NCBI GenBank assembly: GCA_017311185.1
Contig: JAESUZ010005104.1
Location: 310,001 to 374,000, forward strand
Direction of reading: 5' to 3'
Length of the DNA: 64,000 bases
Origin: Proteles cristata cristata
Taxonomy: Eukaryota > Chordata > Mammalia > Carnivora > Hyaenidae
Position 1 is the first letter of the stretch. Each line of letters starts with the position of its first letter. The translations under genes were made by a program, and so were the position numbers. Shown here one piece after another: positions 46,805 through 58,092 of this stretch. The notes beneath the pieces were generated by a model. That model had not been told where the DNA came from and searched no databases. It was given only the letters and a program-made list of their open reading frames with translations.

Positions 46805-46815
46805 TAGACTTTTTT

Positions 46816-48290
46816 ATAAATTTGATCATAGAATAGATCAGAGAATTGCCAGATAAAGACTATAAAATAAATATACTTAAAGACATGAAAGATAAAACAA
46901 AATGTGAGGAATGGTTAATAAACACCCCATATACAAAAATTAACTTAAAATGAGTCAATGAACTAAATGTAAGAGCTAAAACTTTAAAACTCTTAGAAGA
47001 ATAAAGATGTAAATCTATATGACCCTGGATTAGGCAACTGTTTCTTAGATAGAACACGGAAGGCACAAGCAACTAAAGAAAAAATAGATTAGACTTCATC
47101 AAAATTTAAAGCTTTTGTGGTTCAAAGATCATGATCATCAGAGTGAAAAGACAGTCTACAGGATGGGAGGAAATGTTTGTAAATCACATCTGATAAAGAT
47201 CTAGGATCCAAAATGTATGGGACTCCTGGGTGGATCAGTCAGTTAAGCATCCAACTTCAGCTCAGGTCATGATCTCCTGGTTCGTGAGTTCGAGCCCCAC
47301 GTCGGGCTCTGTGCTAACAGCTAGGCTCAGAGCCTGGAGCCTGTTTTGGATTCTGTATCTCCCTCTTTCTCTGACCCTCCCCTATTCACGCTCTCTCTCT
47401 CTCTCACAAAAGGTATTAAGAACTCAACACTCAACAATAAAAAGACTAATAACCAAATTTAAAAATAAAGGATTTGAATAAAAATTTTCCCAAAGATACG
47501 TAAATGACCAATAAGCACAAAAAAGACTCTCAACCTCATTAGTCATCAAGGAAATGCAAATCAAAACCACGAGATACCACTTTCATACACACTAATATTA
47601 TTGATGACAGTAATCAAAAAGTCACATAGTAAGAAGTATTGGTGAGGATGGCAAGAAATCAGAACCCTTATCAATTGCTAATGCAATTATAAAATGGTTC
47701 AGCTCCTTTGGAACACAATCTGGTGGTTTCTGAAATGGTTCAACATAGAGTCCCCATGTGACCCAACAGTTCCACACCTACATACATACCCAAGAGAACT
47801 GAAAACCTATATTTATTTTAAAATTTATAGACAAATGTTCATATCAGTATTACTCCTAATAGCCACAAAGTGGAAACAACTGATGAATGGATAAACAAAA
47901 TGTGGTATATCTGTACAATAATACAAATAATAATTTCTGTGATAATAATTGTACAAATAATAATTTGGCAATCATAAGGAATAGCTGTTAAATGTTATGC
48001 CTCACAGACCTTGAAAACATTATGCTAAATGAAAGGAGCCATTCACAAAGGACCACATATTGTCTGATTCCATTGCTATGAAGTGTCCAGAACAGACAAA
48101 TCTGGACATCTGTAGAGACAGAAAGTAGGTTAGTAGCTGGGGAGAGAGGAGGCTGGGATGATTACTGGTGGATACAGAGTTTTTGTGTTATGAAATTACT
48201 TTGCTGTTAGATAGAAAAAAACTATTGAATTCTATACCTTAAAATGATGAAATTTTGTGATATGTGAATTATGGCTCAAAAGGAATAATG
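46816..48290 (+). mobile_element. Old L1, sense; ORF2 C-terminus and 3' end
   Basis: TATATGACCCTGGATTAGGC, AATTTAAAGCTTTTGTGGTT, AATGCAAATCAAAACCACGA, GGAACACAATCTGGTGGTTT and TGATGAATGGATAAACAAAA are stock ORF2-3' L1 phrases in the expected order. Interrupted by a SINE at 47218. Confidence 0.85.
47218..47417 (+). mobile_element. Felid tRNA-Lys SINE in L1
   Basis: GGGACTCCTGGGTGGATCAG, CGAGCCCCACGTCGGGCTCT and a CT-rich body; the tail is short and merges with the L1 sequence. Confidence 0.88.
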
Positions 48291-49279
48291 TGCCATCAAA
48301 ACAGACCAGATAGACTTAGAAATAAACCAAAAATTACTTTTAGCAAAGAAAAAGAAAAATCATCCCAATTGAAAAGCCACAGTAAGCATGTTAAACAGCA
48401 GATGAGACCCAACTGAGCAGAGCATTACATCTTAGGAACTGACTGGTACAGAGGTGAGAAAGTGGAATGTAAGGAGGAGAGACTAGAGATAGGAGGGCAG
48501 ACAGAAAAAAGTGTGCCCTAGCAAGAGTTCTCCCAAAGAGGGCATGCTGTGGGGCAGTTTTGTCAAGAGGGAGTGTCTGGTGTTTCACAGGCTTAACTAA
48601 AATGTTGAAACCTCAGTTTAGAAATTAAGTGAGTTCTGAACGGCATAGTAAAACTAAATCCCTACCTTGGAGAAACTAAGAGCACCATAGACAAATTCCT
48701 TCTTTTCATTGAGGAAGGCACCCCACATTTGTCTTGCAGGTTTCCATGACCTTTGTCATACTGTTTTCCATCTCTTAGTACAAATCCTGATAGAATAACC
48801 CTTGAAACAGGCTACTTAGAAAACAGAGTCCTGACTGCATGATCTGGGCCCTGAGACCGCCACGACTGGTCTCTCAGCACCTGTGTCCCAGAGGTCTCAC
48901 AAGACCTTTAACTATACCTCCAGCTCCAGGAAAAATTATCAAATAGAATAAGGTAGCATCAAGTTTGTCATCTCAGCTTCTCACTTAACAATGGCAGTGA
49001 GTGAGCATTTACTTAGGGCTGAGTTTCCTGCCTCCAAGGCAGTAGGAATGTCTGGTGAGACTCCCAAGAGCTTGGTACTAAATCCTAAGGACTTATGGTT
49101 GGATCCTTATATGAGGAAAACAGAATAAAATAAAGTACAAAGTACAGTATCTTTAATAAAAACTTTACAGAAAAGTTAACTTTCTTGATATGGCTGTTTC
49201 TTGTATTGGTTCTCAGTAAAAGCCAAGAGGAACCCTTTCTGTCACCCATCAGTGGAGGTCATCCTTGGGGGCACAGTGT

Positions 49280-49430
49280 AATGCATGGTAAGGAGTGCAC
49301 TCAGAACCATACACCCCGAGGTTAAGTCCCAACTCCCCACTTTCTGATGGGGTGATCTTAAGCAAGACGCATGATCTTTCTCAGCCTATCTCCTCTTAAG
49401 CAGAGTGGCTCTCTGAGGAGCATTACCTCA
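49280..49430 (+). repeat. MIR, diverged
   Basis: AGTCCCAACTCCCCACTTTC, GGGTGATCTTAAGCAAGACG and CTCAGCCTATCTCCTCTTAA follow the sense MIR. Confidence 0.55.
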
Positions 49431-50099
49431 TAGGAGATCTATCTTGAGAACTGAAGAGGGAGGGAGTGCCTATAAAACATGTCTTAATCCTGGTCTCATA
49501 GTGAGCAGCACATATGAGCTTCTGCTAATATTCCTGCATTATACTTCATGGTGGCTTGGCAGTTTGGTCATGGCATCCTGCCTGGCACTTCTTTGTCAGG
49601 AGGGTTTGGTGAGTCTTGGGGCCTAATGCTTGCCTCCCAGGTACAGGATGGCAGTCCTAACGGAACCTGTGGGCCCTCCACTTCACCCTGCCTTAAGTCT
49701 GTTTGTCAGTCAAAGGTACAGAGGGGGTCCAAGTTGGCCTGTGCAGGCAGAAATTGGGATGGAGCCCATGTTTAAGTGGGGCAGCTCCAGCCAGCTGTGC
49801 TCCTCTTCAGGAGATACCTTAATCTAGGATTTATCTTGCTGTAGATCTATAGCCTGGTGTTCCTAAGGGTACTGGGTAACCAGTGGTAGCGGCCCATGTA
49901 GGCTGGGAGGTCCCTGAGGTCAGGGGCCCTGAATGGGGGTATCAGGCAGAGGCAGGAGATGGGGAGACTACCCAGGGCTCTCATAGAATCCCAGCCATAG
50001 AGAATGAGACAACCTGAGCTAGTGTAGTGGTAAGCAAAGTGAGGTTCATCAGTGTAGTCAATAGTATTATAACTTTGTGTGAGCTCTTTGTAATGTAAA

Positions 50100-52885
50100 A
50101 CCCAAGCTCATCTAGACTTTCTACTGTGTTTTCTTCTAAGTTCTTGTTTTATAGTTTTGCATTTTCCACTTAGATCTGTGATCCATTTTGAGTTAATTTT
50201 TGTGGAAGATGTAAGGTATGTGTCTAGATTCAGTTTTTGCATGTGATTGTTCCAACATCATTTGTTGAAAAGACTATCCTTTCTATGTCTTTGACTTAAT
50301 CAAAGGTGAGTTGACTATATTTGTATTGATCTATTTCTAGGTCTTTTGCCTTTCCATATAAACTTTAGAATCAGTTTGTCAACATATATAAAAAATTTCC
50401 TGGGATTTCTTATTAAGATTCCATTTAATCTCTAGATCAAGTTATGGAAAATTGACATCTTAACAATAATCAGTCTTCTTATCCATGAACATAGAATATC
50501 TCCATTTTTTAGTTCTTAGATTTCTTTCATCAGAGTTTTGTAGTTTTCCTCATTTAGAATTTAAACATATTTTGTTAGATTTTTATCAAATTACTTCATT
50601 TTTTATGCTAATGTAAATAGTATTATAATTAGAATTTCAAATACCAGTTGTTCATTACTGCAGTGGATTTTTGTATGTTAACTTTGTATCCTGAACCCTT
50701 GCTATAATTGCTTATTCCATTTTTATTATTTTTGATTCTTGGAAATTTTCTACAGACAGTTATGTCATCTGCAAATAAAAGTAGTTTTATTTCTCCTTCC
50801 CAATCTATATGTCTTTTATTTCTCTCTCTTACCTTATTGCATTAGCTAGGACTTCTACTACAATATTGGAAATAATGAGAGGGTATATCCTTACTGCCTT
50901 CTCAGTCTTTTGGAGAAAGCATCTAGTGTCTTACTATCAAGTATGATGTTAGCTATAAGGGGTTTTTTTGGATATACTGTATCAAATTGAGGAAGTTCTC
51001 TAATCCTGGTTTGCTAAGAGTTTGGGTTGTTGTTTTGTTTTGTTTTTTAAATTTTTTTTAATGTTTATTTTTGTGAGAGAGAGAGAGACGGAGACACAGA
51101 ATCCAAAGTAGGCTCCAAGCTCTGAGCTGTCAGCACAGAGCCTGACATGGGGCTTGAACCCACAAACTGTAAGATCGTGACCTGAGCCAAAGTCAGACAC
51201 TCAAACAGCTGAGCCACCCACATGCCCCTAAGAGTCTTTTTTATCATGACTGGATGTTGGGTTTTTTCAAATGCCTTTTCTGCATCTATTTATATGATCA
51301 TAAGATTTTTCTTCTTCAGCTTTGTTGGGTGGGATGGTTACATTAATCACTTTGAATGTTGAGCTAGTATACATATCTGGAGTAAATTTCATTTGGTCAT
51401 TGTATATAATTTTTATGGATTGTTGGATTCAATATGCCAATATTTTGTTGAAGATTTTTACATCTATGTTCATGAGTGATACTGGCCTATAGTTTTGTTT
51501 GTTTCTTTGTTTTCTTGTAATATCAGTATCTGGTTTTTATATTTAGGTAATGTTAGCCTTATAAGTCTTAGGATCTAGTTCCTCTTCTTCTCTTTTCTAG
51601 AATGTATTGTAAAGAATTGGTATAATTCTTTCCTTAAATATTTGGTAGAATTCACCAGTAAGACTGTGTAGGCCTGGTACTTTTTTTTCTTGGGAAGTTA
51701 CTAATTCTTGATTCAATTTCTTTGATAGGCCTATTCAGATTAGTTATTTTTCCTTGTGTGAGTTTTAGTGGATTTTTTTTCAAGGAACTGGCCCATTTCC
51801 CCCAAGTTATCCAATCTGTAGGTTTAGAGTTATTCATAATATTCCTTTATGTTCCCTTTATTGTCCATGGGATCAGTAGTGAAGACCCCTTTGCATTTCT
51901 GACATTAGTGGTTTGTGTCTCCTCTCTTTTTCTCTTGTTTAGCCTACCTACAAGTTTATTCATTTTATTGCTCTTTTCAAAGAATCAGTTATTTATTTCA
52001 TTGATTTTTCCCTCTGTTTTCCTGTTTTCGATTTTTTGGATTTCTCCTCTAATTTTTTATTATTTATTTCTTCTCTTTGCTTTATATTATTTTTCTTATT
52101 ATTGCCTTAATATATTATTATATTGCTATTTATTATTTCTTTGCTTCTGCTTACTCATCTTTTTCTAGTTCCTAAAGATAAAGTTTAGATTTTTTATTTC
52201 AGGTCTTTCTTCTTTTCTAAAATGTGCATTCTTTGCTGTAAATTTCCTTTTAAGCACTGCTTTGACTGTATACCACAAATTTTGATAAATTGCTCTTTTT
52301 CATTTAATTAAATGTTTTTTAATTTCTCTTGAGACTTTGACCCATTGTTTAGAAGTCTGTGGTTTAATCTCTATTTGGGATTTTTCTGGTATCTTTCTGT
52401 TATTATTGTCTAGTTTAATTCCGTTGTGAACTTGAAGCATACTTTGTATGATTTTTAACCTTTTAAATTTGTTAAAATATTTTTTATGTCACAGAATGTG
52501 GTCTACCTTAGTGAATATTCTTAGTGCTCTGGAGAAGAACGTGTATAGTATTGTTGAATGAAGTATTTTATAAACATCAACTAAATTCAAATGATAGTAC
52601 TGTTCATTTCATTATTTCCTTATTGATTTTCTGCCTCCTGGATCTTTCAATTACTGATAGAGGTAAATTGAAATCTCCACTTGTAATTGTGGATTTGTCT
52701 ACTTCTCCTTGAGAGTCAGTTTTTGCCACATATATTTTGACGCTTTCTTGTTAGGCGTGTATACATTTAGAGCCCTTTTATCATTATGTACTGCTCCTCT
52801 TTATCCTTAATAATTTTCCTTACTCTGGTGTCTACTTTGTCTGAAATTAATATAGCTTCTCCAGTTTTCTTTTAATTAGAGTTAG
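50100..52885 (-). mobile_element. Old L1, antisense; ORF2 endonuclease to reverse transcriptase
   Basis: Minus-strand translation near 51652-51760 gives KITNLNRPIKEIESRI followed by SNFPRKKSTRP, the start of the ORF2 reverse-transcriptase domain. GATACTGGCCTATAGTTTTG and GATCCATTTTGAGTTAATTT are typical antisense ORF2 sequence. The copy is frame-broken. A SINE lies at 51022. Confidence 0.85.
51022..51228 (-). mobile_element. Felid tRNA-Lys SINE in L1
   Basis: The sense head is GGGGCATGTGGGTGGCTCAG. CTAAGAGT at 51014 and again at 51228 forms the target duplication. Confidence 0.9.
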
Positions 52886-53486
52886 AATGGCATACAGGTA
52901 AATATTGGAGATGTTGCAGGTTCCAGACTACCACAATAAAGCAAATATTGTAGTGAAGCAAGCTAAATGAATATTTTGGTTTCCTATTACCTGTAAAAGT
53001 TGCTTATACTCAATGGTAGTCTATTAAGCGTGCAGTAATAGCATTATATCTAAGAAAACCATGTACATACCTTAAGGGAAAAAATAAAATACTTCATTGC
53101 CCAAAAATGCTAACCATCATCTGCACTTTCAGCAAGTCATAATCTTTTTGCTGGGGGAGGATCCTGCCTCAGTATTAATGGCTATTGACTGATCACTGAT
53201 TGATTGCTGAAGGCTGAGGTGGCTGTGGAAGCTTCTCTAAATTAGACCATGAAGTTTGCTACATTGATGGACTCTTCCTTTTATGAACAATCTCTCTATA
53301 GCATATGATGCTGTTTGATAGCATTTTACACAAAGCAGAACTTCTTTCAAAATTGGAGACCATCTTCTCAAAGTCTGCTGTTTTATCAACTGAATTGTCA
53401 TATTCTAAATCCTTTGTTGTCATTTCAACAGTCTTCACAGCATCTTCAGGTTCTAGATTCCATCTCAAGACACCACTTTCTCAGAG

Positions 53487-53690
53487 TGCCTGGGTGGCTT
53501 TATCAGTTGAGCATCTGACTTTGGCCCAGGTCATGATCTCATGGCTCTGAGTTTGAGCCCCACATCAGGCCTGCTGCTGTCAGTATGGAATTTGCTTCAG
53601 ATCTTCTCTCCCCCTCTATCTGTCCTTCCCCTACTTGAGCTCTCTGTGTCTCTCTCAAAAATAAGTAAACATTAGAAAAATCACTTTCCC
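53487..53690 (+). mobile_element. Felid tRNA-Lys SINE in Tigger1
   Basis: AGTGCCTGGGTGGCTTTATC, CAGGTCATGATCTCATGGCT and AAAATAAGTAAACATTAGAA. The body is diverged (GGCCTGCTGCTGTCAGTATG). CACTTTCTC before and TCACTTTCCC after suggest the duplication. Confidence 0.85.
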
Positions 53691-53834
53691 TCCTCATCCA
53701 TGAGAACCAACTGTTCATCCGTTTGGGTTTGACTGAACTTAATCACATTTTCAGGCTCCTTTTCTAATTCTAGGTCTCTTGCTATTTCCACTACGTCTGC
53801 AATTACTTCCTCCAATAAAGTCTTGAACCCCTGA

Positions 53835-54059
53835 GGGCTCCTAGGTGGCTCAGTCAGTTGAGCGCCCGACTTTGGCTCAGGTCATGATCTCACAGTTTGT
53901 CAGTTCGAGCCCCGCATCAGGCTCTGTGCTGACAGCTAGCTCAGAGCCTGGAGCCTGTCTTCAGATTCTATATCTCTCTCTCTCTCTGACCCTTCTCTGC
54001 TCACGCCTTCTGTATCTCTCTCTCAAAAATAAATCAAACATTAAAAAAAATTTTTTTTT
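53835..54059 (+). mobile_element. Felid SINE in Tigger1 with 18-bp target duplication
   Basis: AAAGTCTTGAACCCCTGA precedes it and AAAGTCTTGAGCCCCTGA follows it (one mismatch). Full-length, with a long A/T tail. Confidence 0.95.
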
Positions 54060-54684
54060 AAAGTCTTGAGCCCCTGAAAGTTATCCATGAGGGCTGGAAT
54101 TATTTCTTCCAAACTCCTGTTTATGTTGCTATTTTGACCTCTTCTCATGAATCTTGAATGTTCTTAATGGCATCTAGATGATGAAGGCTTTCCATTTACT
54201 TTGTCCATATCCATCACAGGAATCACTGTCTATGGCAGCTGTAGTCTTACAAAATGTATTTCCTTAATAATAAGATTTGAAAGTCAAAACTACTTTTTGA
54301 TCTAGGCCTGCAGAACAGATATTGTGCTAGCAAGCATGAAAATAACATTAATTTCATGTATCTCTAGCAGAGTTCTTGGGTGACCAGGTATATTGTCAAT
54401 GAACCAGTAATATTTTTAAAGGAATCTTTTTATCTGAGCAGTAAGTCTCAACAGTAAGTTTAAATTATGTAGTAAGCCATGTTGTAAACAGATATGCTCT
54501 CTCTAGACTTCGTTCTGTTTATAAGCAGTATAGATTTAGCATAATTCTTAATAATTTTTGGAATGGTAAATGAGCATTGGCTTCTACTTAAAGTCACCAG
54601 CTTCATTGGCCCCTAACAATAGAGTTAGCCTGTCCTTTGAAGCCAGGCATTGGCTTTTCCTCTCCAACTATGGAAGTCCTAGAT

Positions 54685-54871
54685 AGAGATGCCTGAGTGG
54701 CTTAGTTGGTTGGGTGTCCGGCTCTTGATTTCAGCTCAGGTCATGATCTCATGGTTTGTGGGAAGATTGAGCCCTGCATCAGGCTTTGCGCTGAAAGCAC
54801 AGAGCCAGCTTGGGAGTCTCTCTATCTCTATCTCACCCTCTCTCTCTCTCAAGATAAAAACTTTTGTTTAA
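54685..54871 (+). mobile_element. Felid SINE, first of two at one target
   Basis: GATGCCTGAGTGGCTTAGTT, TCTTGATTTCAGCTCAGGTC and CAAGATAAAAACTTTTG. It belongs to the TTGATTTC subfamily also seen at 26022 and 54883. Confidence 0.88.
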
Positions 54872-54882
54872 AAGTCTTATAG

Positions 54883-55090
54883 GTGCTTGGGTGGCTCAGT
54901 CAGTTAAACATCCAACTCTTGATTTCAGCTTAGATCATGATCTCACAGTTTGTGAGTTCAAGTCCCACATCCAGCTGTGTGCTGACAGTGTGGAGCCTTC
55001 TTGGGGTTCTCTCTCTCTCCACCCCTCCCCTGCTCATGCGGTCTCTTACCTCTCTCAAAATAAATAAATAAACTTTAAAAAATAAAGTAA
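54883..55090 (+). mobile_element. Felid SINE, second of two at the same target
   Basis: GGTGCTTGGGTGGCTCAGTC, TCTTGATTTCAGCTTAGATC and a tail of AAATAAATAAATAAAC. Flanked by the second and third copies of the AAGTCxTA target. Confidence 0.9.
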
Positions 55091-55448
55091 AAGTCCTAGA
55101 TGGCATCTACTTTCAATACAAGGCTGTATATTGAAAATCTGTTGTTTGATGCAGTGACCTTCGCTAATTATCTTAGTTAGATCTTCTGGATAATTTCCTG
55201 TAGATTCTACATCAGCACTTGAAGCATCCTTGCCCTTTAGTTATGGAGCTGGCTCCTTTCCTAAACTCATGAACTAACCTCTGCTAGCTTCAAACTAGTT
55301 ATTCTACCCTTATTATACCTGAGCCCTGTCGAATTGGTGGTGAGGTTTTGGGGAGGATACGCATTCTCTTATCTCATGATTAAATCTTTTGTTTTTTGCT
55401 GGACCAGAGGCCCTGGGCTATGACCTTCAGATGAGTTCCTTAGCCTCT

Positions 55449-55449
55449 A

Positions 55450-55480
<31 letters not shown>

Positions 55481-55497
55481 GTATGTGTGTGTATGTA
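55449..55497 (+). repeat. (GTGTAT)n simple repeat
   Basis: Hexamer GTGTAT repeated about five times, then degenerating to GTATGTGTGTGTATGT. Confidence 0.9.
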
Positions 55498-56139
55498 AGG
55501 CTACTCTGTAGTTAGTTAATTGCCCTGCTCCCAAGTTATATAGGACTCTAATATAGTAGTTCCCCTTAAAGGCAGTCTTTTGTTAAGGAGACAGGAACTC
55601 TGGGTGTGTTTCAAACGGTTCTTTTTCCCCTCTGCTGGCCCACAGCACAAAGGGGATTTTTCCTTCACTGATCTTCACCCATGAGAGCCTGTTGGAGCTC
55701 CTAGAGGTAAAGCTAACATAAATGTGGATACCCTCCTGCCACTGGACCCCCAAGAATTTTAACTCACAAGCCAGTCCACACTCAGCCTCTAGCAGTATAC
55801 CAGTTATTTTAAGTTTTCCTACCAGTTAGGGCTCAAGGGGCTTTGGCTGCAGGTGAGCTGTAGCTTTCTGTCTTCACATGCTGTCTCCAGTGTTCAGGGT
55901 GGCAGTTTGCCTTGTGACCTTACTTCTCTGTTGTTTTCAGTTTTTGATTTTCAGTTTTTCAGTTTCCCTCTCTGATGATGGGAAAGACAGCTTCCAAGGC
56001 CTTTGCATGTTGGAGCAGAAACCAGAAGTTCTTTCTTACAGTTTTTATTATTAACTTTTGGCGATGAGTATGGATTTTATTAATCATTATAAATGTAATA
56101 GTCACATGGAGAAAGCCATGGAGGTCTGTGTTTGGACAG

Positions 56140-56344
56140 GTTGAAAGAACAGAACCTTGTGAAAGAGCTGAGGCCCCGGGACCTCCTGGAGAGCAGCAGT
56201 GACAGCGACGAAAAGGTCCCTGTGGCCAAGCCGTCTTCACTGTCCAAGCGAAAACTGGAGCTTGAGGTGGAAACGGTGGAGAAGAAAAAGAAAGGGCGAC
56301 CTCGGAAGGAGTCTCGGCTCATGCCCGTGTCTCTGTCTGTCCAG
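56140..56344 (+). CDS. HIRA: HIRA exon 16, basic linker (residues 592-660)
   Basis: This 205-bp exon encodes LKEQNLVKELRPRDLLESSS, DSDEKVPVAKPSSLSKRKLE, then LEVETVEKKKKGRPRKESR. The ESSSDSDEK cluster looks like a casein-kinase-2-type acidic Ser patch. KKKKGRPRK is an obvious basic nuclear-localisation-like segment containing an AT-hook-like GRPRK. Acceptor TTTGGACAG, donor CCAG|GTGAGG. Confidence 0.97.
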
Positions 56345-56738
56345 GTGAGGCCAGCGGGCCCATGCTGCCTCGCCCAGCCTACCTTGTAACCTCAGTGCTG
56401 GAGTCCCCATGTGCCCAAGTGGCATAAGAGAGGCCATGCATGCCACAATGCACCTTACCAGTGTGGAAACAGTTGGCAAGACATGCATACCCCCAGAGCT
56501 AGCATGGAGGCCATGCTCCCTGACACCTGCACCACTCAGAGTCCTTGAGCAGTTCCCTGAGACCAGCTACTCATCTGGAAAGCGAGGGTCTTTAGAGCAT
56601 TCATCTGCACTTTCACCCTCACGGAGTGGGTGGAAATGCCTGGGGAACCAGCCTGGTGTCACCTGTGGGTGACTCACCTTTATGTGACGTTGCCCTATAG
56701 TGCTGGGGCGGGGCTCAGGGACATTTCTGCTCTTGCAG
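56345..56738 (+). other. HIRA: HIRA intron 16
   Basis: 394 bp, apparently unique, with no repeat identified. Confidence 0.7.
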
Positions 56739-56843
56739 TCCCCAGCTGCCCTGACCGCAGAGAAGGACGCCGTGTGTTTGTCTGTACCAGCACCTGCTCT
56801 GAAGCTGCCCATGCCAGGCCCACAGAGAGCATTCACCCTCCAG
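56739..56843 (+). CDS. HIRA: HIRA exon 17 (residues 661-695)
   Basis: This 105-bp exon, phase 0 at both ends, encodes SPAALTAEKDAVCLSVPAPA, then LKLPMPGPQRAFTLQ. It is a Pro/Ala-rich linker, so skipping it would remove 35 residues without a frameshift. Acceptor GCTCTTGCAG. The donor CTCCAG|GTGAGC matters because exon 18 begins with the same GTGAGC. Confidence 0.97.
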
Positions 56844-58092
56844 GTGAGCAGGCTTCCTGCCTCCCCAACAAGCATGCACATTCTCTCCACTATCCCCCTG
56901 TGTAAATCCTTAATTGTCACTAACTTAGGGCTGCTTTCCAGTGGCTCTCCATCACTTTCTGGGGGAAGTTGTAGCTAATCAAGGCCCATGACTAGCCTCT
57001 TCTCCAAGGGTCCCTTGCTGCCCACCCACACACACACACAACATTTCTCTTCTCTGTGCTTTTCTCTTACAGTCCTGCTGCTGTCTTCTGGATGGCCAGC
57101 TCCTTCAAGACTTGTCTATGGTGTTCCTTTTGGTAGCCTCCTTGAGCTCCACATTCAGCCTTGGGTAGCCTCAGAGTTGATGTAGTTGGACTGTGTGGTA
57201 GTGGCCTCCCAACCACCTCACTGGCCCTGTCCTCTTCCCAGGACCCAGCAGAGTCATCGTCAGAGCTGTTTGAGCTCTTGGAGTAGAAGCTTGTGACCTT
57301 GTGCTTATTCAAAACACAGCTCTAGAGCAAAGAATCCTTTATACCTAGAGCCCTTCCATTCACTCAGTCTAGCACCTGACCTTGGACATGCCATAGGTTT
57401 ATGCCTTTTGTTCCTCAGCTCAGATGCACATCCTCAAGAAACCTTGTAGGACCCCACATGCAGGTCACTTTCTACTGAGCATACACTGCCCCACCCAAGC
57501 TGGTCCTTGTGGGACACCAAAGGTGTCAGCTCTTCCCACCACAAGGTTTTCTGGGCCTGAGGGTAGGGACCCATGTGGTTTGTTGCTGATGTATGCAGAG
57601 ACAGGGCACACAAAACCTTTTCCATACTCTAGCTACCCCACTCCATAACCCAGGGGCTTTACCACTGAGTGCTGCTGCTTGGGGCTCTTCTTGGTTTCTG
57701 GGGGTCTATGAAAGGACTTGTTTCCCAGCAGCATCCAACCCTCTGCCCCACCTCACCTAGTTGTTTGGCCGTATGAGTGCAAACTGTTCAGCCATTCTCC
57801 CTTGGGTTTCCATATGGGCTATCCATCCATCAACTCCCTGGGTATGAGAGATGAGGCTGAGCCAGCACCCAGCCCTTTCCCTGCCCTGGGTGCCATACAT
57901 CTGGACCTCTGACCTTGTCCCACCCTGTAACTACACATACCACCACCATCCCATAGGCTAGTCATCTCTGTCTACTTCTCTGTGTCTTTTTCCTGCTGTG
58001 GGGTCTCTGAACATCTCACCTGTCACATGACCCAAATCTCAGTGGGCCCACCATTACCTGAAAAGACATTTTGTTTGCTTTCCTCCACCCAG
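56844..58092 (+). other. HIRA: HIRA intron 17
   Basis: 1.25 kb of apparently unique sequence with a short CA run near 57026-57040. No repeat family is assigned. Confidence 0.7.

Larger units (their letters stand above)
52888..55300 (-). mobile_element. Tigger1-like (pogo family) DNA transposon with dead transposase
   Basis: Starts with a diverged terminal sequence (GGCATACAGGTAAATATTGG) and CCACAATAAAGCAAATATTG. On the minus strand, 53259-53468 translates as [20 protein letters not shown], then [17 protein letters not shown] and CYREI, matching the TIGD1-type transposase C-terminus as I remember it. Tigger1 sequence resumes after each SINE through about 55290. Stops, frameshifts and four SINEs make it inactive. 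Confidence 0.85.
44691..56139 (+). other. HIRA: HIRA intron 15 (11.4 kb)
   Basis: The largest intron here. It contains L1 remnants on both strands, a Tigger1-like element and seven SINEs. 44700-46570 and 48300-50090 look mostly unique apart from a MIR near 49280; 55300-56100 holds a GTATGT tract and unassigned sequence. No coding exon was found. Confidence 0.8.

Noticed and set aside
51722..52168. 148-codon hydrophobic open frame that looks like a membrane protein
   Set aside because: It is the antisense of L1 ORF2; the A-rich sense strand gives T-rich codons (Phe, Leu, Ile) on the other strand.
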